Assembly: GCA_903891475.1 (NCBI GenBank)
Contig: CAITEP010000023.1
Location: 1 to 64,000 of the forward strand
Direction: 5' to 3'
Source of the DNA: an uncultured Mucilaginibacter sp.
GTDB lineage: Bacteria > Bacteroidota > Bacteroidia > Sphingobacteriales > Sphingobacteriaceae
Length of the DNA: 64,000 bases
Under the pieces are notes generated by a model, which saw only the letters and a program-made list of their open reading frames with translations, was not told the origin of the DNA and ran no database searches. Below, piece after piece: positions 34,315 through 43,713 of this stretch (positions are counted from its first letter, which is position 1; every line of letters starts with the position of its first letter). Position numbers and translations under genes: made by a program.

Positions 34315-34840
34315 TAATAGCCAATCTTAACCTTGTTTTTATAGTGCCTAAAGGAATTCCCAATTCATCCGAAGCCTCCACATGCGTATAACCCTTAAAA
34401 TAAATAAGGTCGAGTATCTGTTTTTGCTCAGGCCTTAACTTTTCGGTCAACTCCCTAACACCCATCAATTCAGGCTTATAAACGGAACTATTTTGCTCAT
34501 CAATAATAGTTACGTTATTTTCAATGTCTTGGTTTTTATTATTGTTTTTAAAATCCTTTGAACGGGTTTTATCGATAGAAAGGTTGCGGGCAATGTTTAC
34601 CATCCAAGTAAATAAGCGTCCCTTTTCGGCATCATATCCTGAAAATGAATGCCAAATTTTAACAAAGGTTTCCTGCAAAACATCCTCTGCCAAGGTAGTG
34701 TCGGTAATGATTCTCGAAATTACACCAAAAAGGGAGTCACTATACATATCGTATAATGCTTCCATAGCAATTTTGTCCTTGTTCTTTAGAGCTAGGATTA
34801 ATTCATCTTCGGTTAACGTTATCTTTCGTTTTTTGATCAA
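34289..34840 (-). CDS. ECF-subfamily RNA polymerase sigma factor
   Basis: A 183-residue sigma-70 family protein. Region 2 contains LAEDVLQETFVKIWHSFSGYDAEKGRLFTWMVNIARNLSIDKTRS (about 58-102). Region 4 contains LDLIYFKGYTHVEASDELGIPLGTIKTRLRLAIIELRKYF, a clear helix-turn-helix. The linker (about 103-125) is acidic and Asn-rich. The start codon lies 8 nt downstream of the lipA stop, so it can be read from the lipA transcript. Its partner anti-sigma gene overlaps its 3' end. The regulon and signal are unknown. Confidence 0.93.
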   Translation of the reverse strand: MIKKRKITLTEDELILALKNKDKIAMEALYDMYSDSLFGVISRIITDTTLAEDVLQETFVKIWHSFSGYDAEKGRLFTWMVNIARNLSIDKTRSKDFKNNNKNQDIENNVTIIDEQNSSVYKPELMGVRELTEKLRPEQKQILDLIYFKGYTHVEASDELGIPLGTIKTRLRLAIIELRKYFN

Positions 34841-34848
34841 ATGATGGA

Positions 34849-35727
34849 TTATATTTCGAAAAGGTGTTTTTCCGCATGATAAGAAGAACGAACCAGAGGA
34901 CCGCTCTCCACATATTTAAAACCCATTTCTAAACCAATTGTTTTGTATTTGGCAAACTGGTCGGGGTGTATCCAATCAACAACAGGATGGTGGTTTTTTG
35001 TAGGTTGTAAATACTGACCTAATGTTAAAATATGTGTACCTACTTGCAACAAATCATTCATCGCCTCTAAAACATCTTCTTCTGTTTCACCCAATCCAAG
35101 CATGATGCCCGATTTTGTGCGTAAGCCAGCTTTTGAAACATGTTGTAAACATTCCAAACTACGGTCGTATTTTGCCTGTATACGTACTTCTTTGGTCAAG
35201 CGCCTTACAGTTTCAAGGTTATGAGAAACTACCTCAGGTCGGGTTTCTAAAACACGTTCCAGATTTTCCCAAATACCCCTAAAATCTGGCAATAAGGTTT
35301 CAAGCGTTGTATTCGGGCTTTCTTTTCTAATGGCATTAATGGTTTCGGCCCAGATAATGGAACCGCCGTCTTTTAAATCATCACGATCAACCGAAGTAAT
35401 TACACAATGCTTTACACGCATTAACTTTACCGAATTGGCTACACGGTTTGGTTCATCCAAATCAACAGCCAATGGCTTTCCGGTTGCTACCGCGCAAAAA
35501 GAACATGAACGGGTACAAATATTACCTAAAATCATGAAAGTTGCTGTACCGGCTCCCCAGCATTCGCCCATGTTGGGGCAATTGCCACTTTCGCAAATGG
35601 TATGTAATTTGTGGGTATCAACCAAACCACGTACTTCGGCGTACTCTTTACCAACCGGTAATTTAACCCTTAGCCAATCGGGCTTGCGTTGTATTTGATT
35701 TGCTTGTACAACAGGAAGTTCAATCAT
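34849..35727 (-). CDS. lipA: Lipoyl synthase
   Basis: A 292-residue radical-SAM enzyme that inserts two sulfurs into octanoyl groups on lipoyl-dependent proteins. The auxiliary 4Fe-4S cluster is bound by Cys45, Cys50 and Cys56 ([12 protein letters not shown]). The radical-SAM cluster is bound by Cys71, Cys75 and Cys78 (CTRSCSFC). The [13 protein letters not shown] segment and the C-terminal [11 protein letters not shown] (Ser ligand of the auxiliary cluster) are present. The length is normal. Its product would serve the 2-oxoacid dehydrogenase whose E1 gene is at 61666-63642. The sigma gene follows after 8 nt. Confidence 0.97.
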   Translation of the reverse strand: MIELPVVQANQIQRKPDWLRVKLPVGKEYAEVRGLVDTHKLHTICESGNCPNMGECWGAGTATFMILGNICTRSCSFCAVATGKPLAVDLDEPNRVANSVKLMRVKHCVITSVDRDDLKDGGSIIWAETINAIRKESPNTTLETLLPDFRGIWENLERVLETRPEVVSHNLETVRRLTKEVRIQAKYDRSLECLQHVSKAGLRTKSGIMLGLGETEEDVLEAMNDLLQVGTHILTLGQYLQPTKNHHPVVDWIHPDQFAKYKTIGLEMGFKYVESGPLVRSSYHAEKHLFEI

Positions 35728-35811
35728 ACCAACAAAAATAAATAAAAACTATCTAACACCATACGTAACACCCAATAAGTTGTATTTAAATTGTCATAAA
35801 TTGGTAATTGC

Positions 35812-37032
35812 TCACATTTTCATGTTAGCCATAGCGTTGCCATGCTTAAATATAAACTCGCTGTTTAGCAAATAGACCCCTCCTGAAACTACAACTTCGC
35901 CTTTGGCAATCCCGCCAAGCACTTCGGTATAAAGGTTATTGGTAACACCTAAAGTAACCATCCTTGGCGAAAAACTGCCATTGGGGTTTTTTACCCAAAC
36001 CATGCTTCCATTACCATCAAGCAATACCGAACCTACAGGCAAGGCCAACTTTCTTTGCTCATGGCTTGCCGTGCTAACATAAGCTTGCATGCCAGGTTTA
36101 ATAGTGCCGTGTAGGTTAGATATTCTTACCCTTACCAAATTTATTTTGGTTCCTTCTGCCAATTCCGGGTTTATCAGTTCAACTATACCCTCAAGCTCCA
36201 GGTTGTTTAGGTCGCTAATAATTACCTTTACTTTGTCGTTTGGTGTAAATGGGTTCGCCTCATTGCTGTATAGTTGCGCTTGTACCCATAAGTTTCCGAG
36301 TTCCTGAGTTTTTAATATGGTAGTGCCTTCGGCAACATAATCACCCTCGTGTATATAAATATCGCTCACATTACCACTTACGGTGCTATATGTGGTAACC
36401 AACGGCGAAGCATTTTCCGATTTATTCAAATTGTTGATTTGCGCTTGACTTAATCCCCAAAGCTTCAACTTGTTTTGTGCGGCCTCCATTAGTTTGGTAT
36501 AATCAATTGTTGCATTGGGTAAATGCTTTAGTTGTTGTTTTGCCAAAAGATATTCCTTTTCGGTCTCCTGCAAATCTTCACTGTAAATGGTGTAAACTGG
36601 CTGACCTATGTGTATAATTTCCCCTTGTACCCTTACAAAAAGTTGTTGCACCCTACCTGCAAGGCGCGAATTAAGGCTTTGGCTGTTTCTTTCATCCACC
36701 GTTACTGTAGCCGCCCATTGTTTTTGATTACTTATTTCGGCCTCTTTAACCGTATCAGTTTTTATTTGCGCCAATTGTAACTGCAAGGGTGTAAGCCTAA
36801 TTTCGTTATCAGCATAATTGTTTTTTGATACTTCAACTTTTACAAGCTTCATGCCACATATGGGGCAATCTCCCGGCAGTTCCTTATGGATTTGATTGTG
36901 CATGGTGCAGGTATAATATGCCCTGCTTTCTGCATTTGTTACTTGTTTAGGCTTTTGTTTGCAAGCAATAAAACCTATCATCATAAAGCCTAATAAAAAT
37001 ACAAGTAGTAAAGCTGATTTATTGTTTTTCAT
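35812..37032 (-). CDS. Heavy-metal efflux RND periplasmic adaptor 2 (CusB-like) with HMBD
   Basis: A 406-residue adaptor with a lipoprotein-like signal (LLVFLLGFMMIGFIAC, Cys24). An N-terminal heavy-metal-binding domain follows, YYTCTMHNQIHKELPGDCPICGMKLVKV, with Cys/His/Cys/Cys/Met ligands. The adaptor domains are barrel-sandwich and hairpin (AGRVQQLFVRVQGEIIHIGQPVYTIYSEDL to NVSDIYIHEGDYVAEGTTILK) and beta-barrel (LWVQAQLYSNEANPFTPNDKVKVIISDL). This is the CusB/CzcB plan. It is the last gene of the metal operon, and its start overlaps the end of the other adaptor gene by 14 nt. Why the operon carries two adaptors is unclear. Confidence 0.92.
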   Translation of the reverse strand: MKNNKSALLLVFLLGFMMIGFIACKQKPKQVTNAESRAYYTCTMHNQIHKELPGDCPICGMKLVKVEVSKNNYADNEIRLTPLQLQLAQIKTDTVKEAEISNQKQWAATVTVDERNSQSLNSRLAGRVQQLFVRVQGEIIHIGQPVYTIYSEDLQETEKEYLLAKQQLKHLPNATIDYTKLMEAAQNKLKLWGLSQAQINNLNKSENASPLVTTYSTVSGNVSDIYIHEGDYVAEGTTILKTQELGNLWVQAQLYSNEANPFTPNDKVKVIISDLNNLELEGIVELINPELAEGTKINLVRVRISNLHGTIKPGMQAYVSTASHEQRKLALPVGSVLLDGNGSMVWVKNPNGSFSPRMVTLGVTNNLYTEVLGGIAKGEVVVSGGVYLLNSEFIFKHGNAMANMKM

Positions 37033-38293
37033 GACTGTTTATTTTTATAAAACTTTCGCTATCAGTTAAATATTGGGCATTGGCAGCTAAACTATCAGAC
37101 TTTGTAATTCCGCGTTTTATTTGGATTTCGTTGCCGCTACTAATTCCTGTAAATACTTCATGTGTTTGGAAGATGGTTCCATTTTTTAGGTATACCAAAT
37201 TATGCTTGCCTAAATTTATAACTGCCTGTTTAGGTAACCATAAACCCCTTATTTTTCCTGATGAAATATTGGCATTGATTATACTGTTCACCTTTAAGCT
37301 ATGGTCGGCATGGTTGAGGTAGACCCTAACGGTTAGGTTTTTATCATCCGGACGATAAACAGGTTCAATAAAATTTACCTTGCCCAATATGGTTTTTTCA
37401 GGATTATCCTGCAGTGTGATTTTTACCGGTTGATTAAGATGCCTAGACGTTGCCGAATTTTTATCCACTTTTAAAATAGCCCATAATTTATGCGGATAGG
37501 TAACATTAAATAAGGTTTGTCCTTTTTCAATGTACATGCCCTCTTTAATCAGGAGTGGTAATTCTGTCTCATATCCTCTATTCTGATTGTCGTTTTTGGT
37601 ACCATCCATTTGTGTATGTTGTACATCGTGTATATGCCCGCTATAAGGGCTATAAATTGGCAATTTGTATAAGGCCTTGCCCAATTTTATAATCCCTTCA
37701 ATTTGAGGTTCGCTTAGGCCTAGCAACAGCAATTTTTTTTTAGCTGAATTGATAAGTTCGGCTTCGTTGGCTGAGTTTTTAGTGAGGTAGATTAAATCTT
37801 GCTGGGCCGAAACCATATCGGCACTGTAAACCTCCATCAAGAGCTGCCCCTTTTCAATCTCTTGCAATGCCGATTTAACATACAATCGTTCAATCCTGCC
37901 GGAAAACCGTGCCGAAATATTGTTGAAGGCTGTGGCGTCAAAATCAATATAACCAGTAGCGCTTATACTATCTGCTATTTCCTTTTCAACCGGAGTAATA
38001 ACCGAAACGGAGGATATGACATTTGAGCTAACAGCTTTTAAAACATCATTCAAACCAATGGCGGTTATCTGACCATTTTGCCCTGCCTTTTTAATTAAAC
38101 GCATATTGCAAATTGGGCAATTACCGGGCTGGTATTCAATTACCTGCGGATGCATTGAACAGGTGTAAGCAATGGTATCCGCCTGTTTAGCTGTTGCTAT
38201 TTTGGTCGATTTACCGCCGCATGCTGCTAATACCAGCATGGCCAACAATGGAGCCAACAACAAATAATCAGTTAGTTTCTTTTTCATAATCAA
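37019..38293 (-). CDS. Heavy-metal efflux RND periplasmic adaptor 1 (CusB-like) with HMBD
   Basis: A 424-residue adaptor with a lipoprotein signal (LLAPLLAMLVLAAC). The heavy-metal-binding domain reads YTCSMHPQVIEYQPGNCPICNMRLIKK. The adaptor core follows: ARFSGRIERLYVKSALQEIEKGQLLMEVYSADMVSAQQDLI, then IYSPYSGHIHDVQHTQMDG, EGMYIEKGQTLFNVTYPHKLWAILKVDKNSATSRHLNQPVKI. It differs enough from the second adaptor to be an old duplication. The start overlaps the TolC gene by 26 nt and the end overlaps the next adaptor gene by 14 nt, so translation is tightly coupled. Confidence 0.92.
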   Translation of the reverse strand: MIMKKKLTDYLLLAPLLAMLVLAACGGKSTKIATAKQADTIAYTCSMHPQVIEYQPGNCPICNMRLIKKAGQNGQITAIGLNDVLKAVSSNVISSVSVITPVEKEIADSISATGYIDFDATAFNNISARFSGRIERLYVKSALQEIEKGQLLMEVYSADMVSAQQDLIYLTKNSANEAELINSAKKKLLLLGLSEPQIEGIIKLGKALYKLPIYSPYSGHIHDVQHTQMDGTKNDNQNRGYETELPLLIKEGMYIEKGQTLFNVTYPHKLWAILKVDKNSATSRHLNQPVKITLQDNPEKTILGKVNFIEPVYRPDDKNLTVRVYLNHADHSLKVNSIINANISSGKIRGLWLPKQAVINLGKHNLVYLKNGTIFQTHEVFTGISSGNEIQIKRGITKSDSLAANAQYLTDSESFIKINSHEKQ

Positions 38294-39500
38294 CCTGTAA
38301 TTGCGCGATTTCTTGTAGCTTATCCAAGTCTTCCATTTGCGCGGTTTGTAATTCTTTTATGCTATCCAACACAGCGGCTAAATCGCCGGTATTTTGCTCG
38401 TAGGCCAATAGCTGTGTTTTATAGCTATTATAATATGTCGGGATGATATTCATTTGGTAATTTTCAAATTGCTTTTTTTTGCTTTTTAAATCGGTTTTTA
38501 TACCTGCCAATTTTCCTTGTGCCTGGTTTAAAATGGCCCATTTTTTAAATTGTAAAGCTATGACTTCCTGCTTCATTCCCTGTAAATTTGCCCTGGTTTC
38601 TTTGGCTGCCCATGTTACCAAGGGTAGCGTGATGGAGCCCATTAAAATGTATTGATTCGGGTAGCCACCATAGCTAAACATGTGCCCGGCCTGTAAACCA
38701 AAATCGGGTTTGCGTTTGGTATATTCCATTTGGGTATTTAAAGTTTGCAGGGCTATACTTTGGTTCAGGCTGGCTATATCTGTGCGCTTATTGGCTAGTG
38801 TAGCAGTATCGGTAATGGTGGCTTCATAATCTTTGATTATGATATTGGTATCAACACTAAAATCGGCGCTTTGATTTTTATTCATCAAGGTATTCAGCAT
38901 AATTTTACGTTGGTTTATGCTGTTCATGGTTTGCTCTTGAATATTTTCCAGCTCATATAAAGCAGCTTTCGCCTTGTATATATTGCCCAATTTTTCTTTA
39001 CCATAAGTTAGGCGCAGGTTGGCGTCTTTTATCATGTATTCAAAAAGTTCGCGGTTTTTTGCAAGTACCAACAGTTTCTTTTCAAAAACCACGGCTTCAA
39101 AATAATATTGCTTCGCTTCCGCTATCAATTGGTTTTTTGAATAGACCATTTCGCTGGCGGTTACTTTTGATTGCCCTTTCAAATAGTTTTCCTTTGCCCT
39201 CAATTTAGCCGGGTTGGTAAACATTTGCTCGCCAGTAATCATGAACGAACCCATATTCGGACTGAAAGCATAAGGGGTTTGGTATTGCCCGGCACTTATT
39301 TTAGGTGGGTCAAAATTTCTGGCTCCTTTGGCAAAGGCATCCTGTGCGGCTATTTGGGCATTGTATACCTGTAGTTGCGGGTTGTTGTTAATATTGGCAA
39401 TTACACTATCCAAACTTAAACGCGGTTGTTGGGCCTTGGTTATTGATATACCGATAAAGAAAATCAATCCAATTAGGTGTATTTTGTGCATGGTTTTCAT
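38268..39500 (-). CDS. TolC-family outer-membrane efflux protein (CusC-like)
   Basis: A 410-residue outer-membrane channel subunit with a signal peptide (about 1-23, ending ITKAQ). It has the doubled helical repeat of TolC proteins: PRLSLDSVIANINNNPQLQVYNAQIAAQDAF at the start of the first repeat, and TLANKRTDIASLNQSIALQTLNTQMEYTKRKPDFGLQAG at the start of the second. Long Gln/Lys-rich coiled coils occur around 150-200 and 315-365. It would form the exit duct of the metal pump. It lies 4 nt downstream of the split RND pump gene and overlaps the first adaptor gene. Confidence 0.92.
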   Translation of the reverse strand: MKTMHKIHLIGLIFFIGISITKAQQPRLSLDSVIANINNNPQLQVYNAQIAAQDAFAKGARNFDPPKISAGQYQTPYAFSPNMGSFMITGEQMFTNPAKLRAKENYLKGQSKVTASEMVYSKNQLIAEAKQYYFEAVVFEKKLLVLAKNRELFEYMIKDANLRLTYGKEKLGNIYKAKAALYELENIQEQTMNSINQRKIMLNTLMNKNQSADFSVDTNIIIKDYEATITDTATLANKRTDIASLNQSIALQTLNTQMEYTKRKPDFGLQAGHMFSYGGYPNQYILMGSITLPLVTWAAKETRANLQGMKQEVIALQFKKWAILNQAQGKLAGIKTDLKSKKKQFENYQMNIIPTYYNSYKTQLLAYEQNTGDLAAVLDSIKELQTAQMEDLDKLQEIAQLQVDYEKETN

Positions 39501-39504
39501 GTTG

Positions 39505-41397
39505 TTATTCTTTCACCTCCAATACTTGTAGCTTTCCATATTTTTTTAACTCATACTCCTTTACCATTAAAAATATCAACGGTGTAACTAATAATATATG
39601 GGTTGATGAGGTAATAACCCCACCTATCATAGGTAAAACAATGGGTAACATCACATCGCTACCTGTACCAGTAGCCCATAAAACAGGGACCAAGCCAAAT
39701 AGGGCAACACAAACAGTCATGAGTTTTGGCCGCAGGCGTTTAACCGCGCCATTCATTACATAGGTTTTTAAATCGGAATGAGTTATACTTTCACGGCTGT
39801 TGCCTTTTAGGGCGACTAATTGTTGCATGGCATCATTTAGGTAAATTACCATCACTATCCCTGTTTCAACCGCTATCCCGAAAAGCGCGATAAAACCCAC
39901 CGCTACCGCTACCGATAAGTGTACTCCGTAAAAATAAACCATGTAGGCACCACCAATAAGCGCGAATGGGATACTGATGAGGCTAAAAAAAGCCTCGCGT
40001 AAGGAATGGAATGCAAAATAGAGGCAGATAAAAATTATGATAAGCACTATTGGCACAATGAGTAATAAGGTATGTTGCGCTCGTACCATATTTTCATATT
40101 GTCCGCTCCATTCTACATAATAACCTTTGGGTAGGCTCTTTACCAAGCCGCTAATTTTGTTTTGAGCTTCCTGCACGGTACTGCCTAAATCGCGGTTACG
40201 TATGTTGAACAATACCGTGCCTCGTAGCAAGGCGTTTTCCGAAGGAATCATGGCTGGCCCATCGCTTATTTTGATATTAGCTATTGCCGATAAGGGCAGC
40301 GGACCATCATTCGGGCTTTGTATCAATAATTCTTTTATTTTATCGATGCTGTTTCTGAAATCACTGGCCAGGCGGACATTCACACTAAAACGGCGTCGAC
40401 CTTCCACGGTGTTGGTGAGCGTGGTTCCGCCCAGGGCACTTTCTATCACCTCGTTTACATCGTCAACATTCAAACCATAGCGGCCAATGGCCTCTTTGTT
40501 TATTTCAATATCAAGGTACTTGCCACCGGTAATTGGGTCTACATATAAATCGTTTATCCCGTTTACACCCTGCAAGGCTTGTTTCATTTGGCTTGATAAG
40601 GTGTAAATGGTATCCAAATTTTGTCCGTATACCTTCAAACCAACGTCGGTGCGTATACCAGTCGAAAGCATATTAATGCGGTTGATGATGGGCTGTGTAA
40701 ACCCATTCACCACTCCGGGTATTTGCAGCTTGTTGTTTAATTCATTAACAATATCCTCTTTTTTAATGCCTTTGCGCCATTCGCTGCATGGTTTTAATAG
40801 GATGATAGTCTCCACCATGTTGATTGGCGAATTATCGGTAGCAGTATTAGCTCGCCCTGCTTTACCCAAAACATTTTTTACTTCTGGAACGCTTTTTATA
40901 ATCTTATCCTGCAACTGCAAAAGTTGCTTAGCTTGCTCGTTTGATATATCGGGCATGGTTACCGGCATAAACAGGATGGAGCCTTCATCCAAAGGGGGCA
41001 TAAATTCCGAACCTAAACTTATTAACAAGGGCACACTTACAAGGAGTGCTATTATATTGATAAACAGGGTGGTTTTGCGCCATTTTATACAGCCAGCCAA
41101 AATCGGTCTGTACAAATTTTGTAAAAAGGTATTCAGCGGATTATGATGATCGGTACGGAGTTTGCCCTTTAAAAAGAAGGATATGAGTACAGGGGCTAAA
41201 GTAACAGCCAAAATGGCATCAATAGCTAAAATAAAGGTTTTGGTATAGGCTAATGGGCCAAATAGTTTAGCTTCTTGTCCCTCCAGCAAAAAAACAGGCA
41301 AAAAAGACGCGACGATGATAAGGGTGGAGAAAAACACCCCACGACCAACCTGTTTGCAGGAGGCTTCAATAATTTTTATTCTTTCTGCTACGTTCAT
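39505..41397 (-). CDS. cusA: CusA/CzcA-type RND metal pump, C-terminal part (split gene)
   Basis: A 630-residue piece holding the rest of a heavy-metal RND transporter. It begins MNVAERIKIIEASCKQVGRGVFFSTLIIVASFLPVFLLEGQEAKLFGPLAYTKTF (cytoplasmic loop into TM5). The second periplasmic half follows (PPLDEGSILFMPVTMPDISNEQAKQLL, IRTDVGLKVYGQNLDTIY). The last six TM helices include VAVAVGFIALFGIAVETGIVMVIYLNDAM and GGVITSSTHILLVTPLIFLMV. Together with the 424-residue upstream ORF it makes 1054 residues, normal for CusA. The two overlap by ATGA. Either a frame change broke one gene, or the halves are made separately and assemble. Confidence 0.85.
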   Translation of the reverse strand: MNVAERIKIIEASCKQVGRGVFFSTLIIVASFLPVFLLEGQEAKLFGPLAYTKTFILAIDAILAVTLAPVLISFFLKGKLRTDHHNPLNTFLQNLYRPILAGCIKWRKTTLFINIIALLVSVPLLISLGSEFMPPLDEGSILFMPVTMPDISNEQAKQLLQLQDKIIKSVPEVKNVLGKAGRANTATDNSPINMVETIILLKPCSEWRKGIKKEDIVNELNNKLQIPGVVNGFTQPIINRINMLSTGIRTDVGLKVYGQNLDTIYTLSSQMKQALQGVNGINDLYVDPITGGKYLDIEINKEAIGRYGLNVDDVNEVIESALGGTTLTNTVEGRRRFSVNVRLASDFRNSIDKIKELLIQSPNDGPLPLSAIANIKISDGPAMIPSENALLRGTVLFNIRNRDLGSTVQEAQNKISGLVKSLPKGYYVEWSGQYENMVRAQHTLLLIVPIVLIIIFICLYFAFHSLREAFFSLISIPFALIGGAYMVYFYGVHLSVAVAVGFIALFGIAVETGIVMVIYLNDAMQQLVALKGNSRESITHSDLKTYVMNGAVKRLRPKLMTVCVALFGLVPVLWATGTGSDVMLPIVLPMIGGVITSSTHILLVTPLIFLMVKEYELKKYGKLQVLEVKE

Positions 41398-42668
41398 GGT
41401 GTTTTATTTTCTTGGGCGATAGCCAGGTTTCGGTGAGAATTTTCGACCATTACAATACCATTATCAACTATAACCCCTATGGCTAAGGCAATACCTGTTA
41501 ACGACATGATGTTTGATGAAATACCAAAAGCATTGAGCAAAATAAAGCTGCAAGCAATGGTAATTGGTATTTGAATGATGATACTCAGCGTGCTCCGCCA
41601 ACTAAACAGAAACAGGATCACGATGATTGATACCGTTACCATTTCCTCAATCAGGGTATGTTTTACCGAGTTAAGGGCTTGTTCTATCAGCTCGCTACGG
41701 TCGTACGCTATTTTAAATTTTACGCCGCGCGGAAAGCCGTGCTCCATATCGGCCATTTTATCCTTAACGGCATGTATTACACGGTCGGCGTTTTCCCCAT
41801 AGTGCATTACCACAATGCCACCAACAGCCTCACCCTCTCCATTCTGGTCAAAGATGCCTAAACGTAAATCGCCTCCCATTTGAACGTTAGCCACATCCCA
41901 CATACGCACAGTTACCGTGTTAATGTTGGCTATGGCAATGTTTTCAACGTCGGCAATGGTTTTTATATAGCCTAGTCCGCGTATCATATACCCGGTGCCA
42001 TTCATTTCAAATTTTCGTCCACCTACATCGTTATTATTGCTTTTTACGGCCTTTAAAACCTGCGAAAGGGGGATATGGTAATAGTTTAACTTACCAGGGT
42101 CTATGTTAATCTGGTATTGTTTCTCGAAACCTCCAAAAGAGGCTACTTCACTAACGCCGGGTACTGTTTGCAAGCCAAGTTTTACATACCAATCTTGCAG
42201 CGCGCGTTGTTCGCCTAAATCAAGCCCTTTGGCATCTAAAGTATACCATAAAATATGACCTACACCTGTACCATCGGGGCCAAGGGTGGGTGTAATGCCT
42301 TGCGGTAATAATCGCTGGGCATAATTCAAACGTTCCAGCACCCGACTACGAGCCCAATAAATATCCGTTTTATCGTTAAAAACCAAATACACAAAACTCA
42401 TCCCAAACATGGAATTTGCCCTGATTGATTTTACATTCGGAATGCCTTGCAAGTTGCTAACCAGTGGATAAGTAACTTGATCCTCCATGAGCTGTGGACT
42501 ACGGCCAGCCCATTCGGTAAATACAATTACCTGATTTTCGGATAAATCTGGAATGGCATCAATGGGGTTTTGCCGCATGGCATAAATACCCCATGTAAAA
42601 AGCAAGGCAGCTATGAGCAAAACGATATACCTGTTTTTTAACGACAGGCTAATAAGTTGATTAATCAT
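41394..42668 (-). CDS. cusA: CusA/CzcA-type RND metal pump, N-terminal part (split gene)
   Basis: A 424-residue piece of a heavy-metal RND transporter. TM1 is at NRYIVLLIAALLFTWGIYAM. The first periplasmic half follows (NPIDAIPDLSENQVIVFTEWAGRSPQLMEDQVTYPLVSNLQGIPNVKSIRA to GVKFKIAYDRSELIEQALNSVKHTLIEEM). TM2-TM4 then include GIALAIGVIVDNGIVMVENSHRNLAIAQENKTP, with the proton-relay Asp in VDNG. It stops in the short cytoplasmic loop before TM5. The next ORF picks up in the -1 frame with no missing family residues that I can see. As one protein it would be the Cu/Ag or Zn/Co/Cd-type inner-membrane pump. Confidence 0.85.
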   Translation of the reverse strand: MINQLISLSLKNRYIVLLIAALLFTWGIYAMRQNPIDAIPDLSENQVIVFTEWAGRSPQLMEDQVTYPLVSNLQGIPNVKSIRANSMFGMSFVYLVFNDKTDIYWARSRVLERLNYAQRLLPQGITPTLGPDGTGVGHILWYTLDAKGLDLGEQRALQDWYVKLGLQTVPGVSEVASFGGFEKQYQINIDPGKLNYYHIPLSQVLKAVKSNNNDVGGRKFEMNGTGYMIRGLGYIKTIADVENIAIANINTVTVRMWDVANVQMGGDLRLGIFDQNGEGEAVGGIVVMHYGENADRVIHAVKDKMADMEHGFPRGVKFKIAYDRSELIEQALNSVKHTLIEEMVTVSIIVILFLFSWRSTLSIIIQIPITIACSFILLNAFGISSNIMSLTGIALAIGVIVDNGIVMVENSHRNLAIAQENKTP

Positions 42669-42715
42669 TTTATTGTTTTAAAAGGCTCGGAGCAATGGCT
42701 CCAATCCAATTCATT

Positions 42716-42958
42716 TTACATTTTCATTTTTTCGGCTTTTTTACCGGGGGCTTTCTTCACCAATGCCATTCCGCATTTGGTGCATTTGCCGGGTTTATCG
42801 CTTAAAACTTCGGGGTGCATGGTACAGGTGTATTGTACTTTTGCTGGTTTTACTTTTTTTGTTTTGGCGGTATCAGTCAACAAGGATTTTGTGCCAGTAG
42901 CGAATGCTCCTGTTGCTAGAAAAATAAAAGCAAGGGCTAATAATGTTACTTTTTTCAT
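42716..42958 (-). CDS. Small secreted heavy-metal-binding-domain protein
   Basis: An 80-residue secreted protein with a signal peptide (MKKVTLLALAFIFLATGAFA) and one heavy-metal-binding domain, YTCTMHPEVLSDKPGKCTKCGMALVKK. This is the same Cys-x-Met-His...Cys-x2-Cys-Gly-Met motif as in the two adaptors. The tail is Lys-rich and ends KAEKMKM. It may capture periplasmic metal and hand it to the pump. It is the gene just before the pump on the same strand, with a 47-nt gap. Confidence 0.88.
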   Translation of the reverse strand: MKKVTLLALAFIFLATGAFATGTKSLLTDTAKTKKVKPAKVQYTCTMHPEVLSDKPGKCTKCGMALVKKAPGKKAEKMKM

Positions 42959-43128
42959 GTTTTAAAAAATTTGAGGTTAATAAATGGCATCAGATTTTAT
43001 AAAATCCGGTACAAGGGTTATAAATAAATGATTAATTTAAAATGGAAAATATAGACTGAAAATTGCTAGTAATACAAGCAAATAATCAATTAAAGAAATC
43101 CGCAATTAAGGCCAGCCTAATGCAGGGA

Positions 43129-43518
43129 TTAAATAAGGTAAGTGCAGTTTAATTTATAAATAGGGGGCGGAGTGATTCCCGGCGGTTGTTTAGTATAAAC
43201 AGCTAATGGTTTGCTTAAAGCAATTTCGCTTTCTGAAGTGTTGTTTAGAATAAGAGGCTGAAAGGCAGCCTGACTAATTGCCTTTATTTGTACAGACGGT
43301 GCGTTAAAATGCGCGTCTTTTATTTTAAAGCTTGTTTTTTCGTGTTTGCAGCAGCTTTCTTTTTTGCTTTTGTTTACATCAGTATTTTCAAAAGCTCCAT
43401 ATTGTACAGTAACAGAAGCCAACTTGCCACAACAAAAAAAACGGTTTACCCCTAACCCTATACAGGATAAGGAATAAGTTACCATTAAAAAGAGTATGAC
43501 TACACGCTTCATTATCAC
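43129..43518 (-). CDS. HYC_CC_PP-like small Cys-rich membrane protein
   Basis: A 129-residue protein with an N-terminal hydrophobic segment (VVILFLMVTYSLSCIGLGV) followed by NRFFCCGKLASV. A central ESCCKHEKTSFKIKD and a late GITPPPIY segment complete the pattern. The arrangement (Cys motif after the helix, CC in the middle, PP near the end) fits the small HYC_CC_PP family, often found beside metal-efflux genes in Bacteroidota. Here the usual HYC position reads FCC. Four clustered Cys plus His suggest metal sensing or binding. It is the first gene of the metal-efflux unit, and its exact role is unknown. Confidence 0.65.
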   Translation of the reverse strand: MIMKRVVILFLMVTYSLSCIGLGVNRFFCCGKLASVTVQYGAFENTDVNKSKKESCCKHEKTSFKIKDAHFNAPSVQIKAISQAAFQPLILNNTSESEIALSKPLAVYTKQPPGITPPPIYKLNCTYLI

Positions 43519-43713
43519 AAAATTAAACTAATATTTTATTAAAAAAGTATTTTAGAGCATAAATTTATGTGATTTGGATAAAGGCATGATAAATTGTATT
43601 GTAAGCATCTTTAACATTATTGATTATTACATAATTACTTTATTCATTACTTATTACAAATCAATCATAACTTCCATCAACAAAAAAATTATAAATAATC
43701 CTATTTTTACCGC

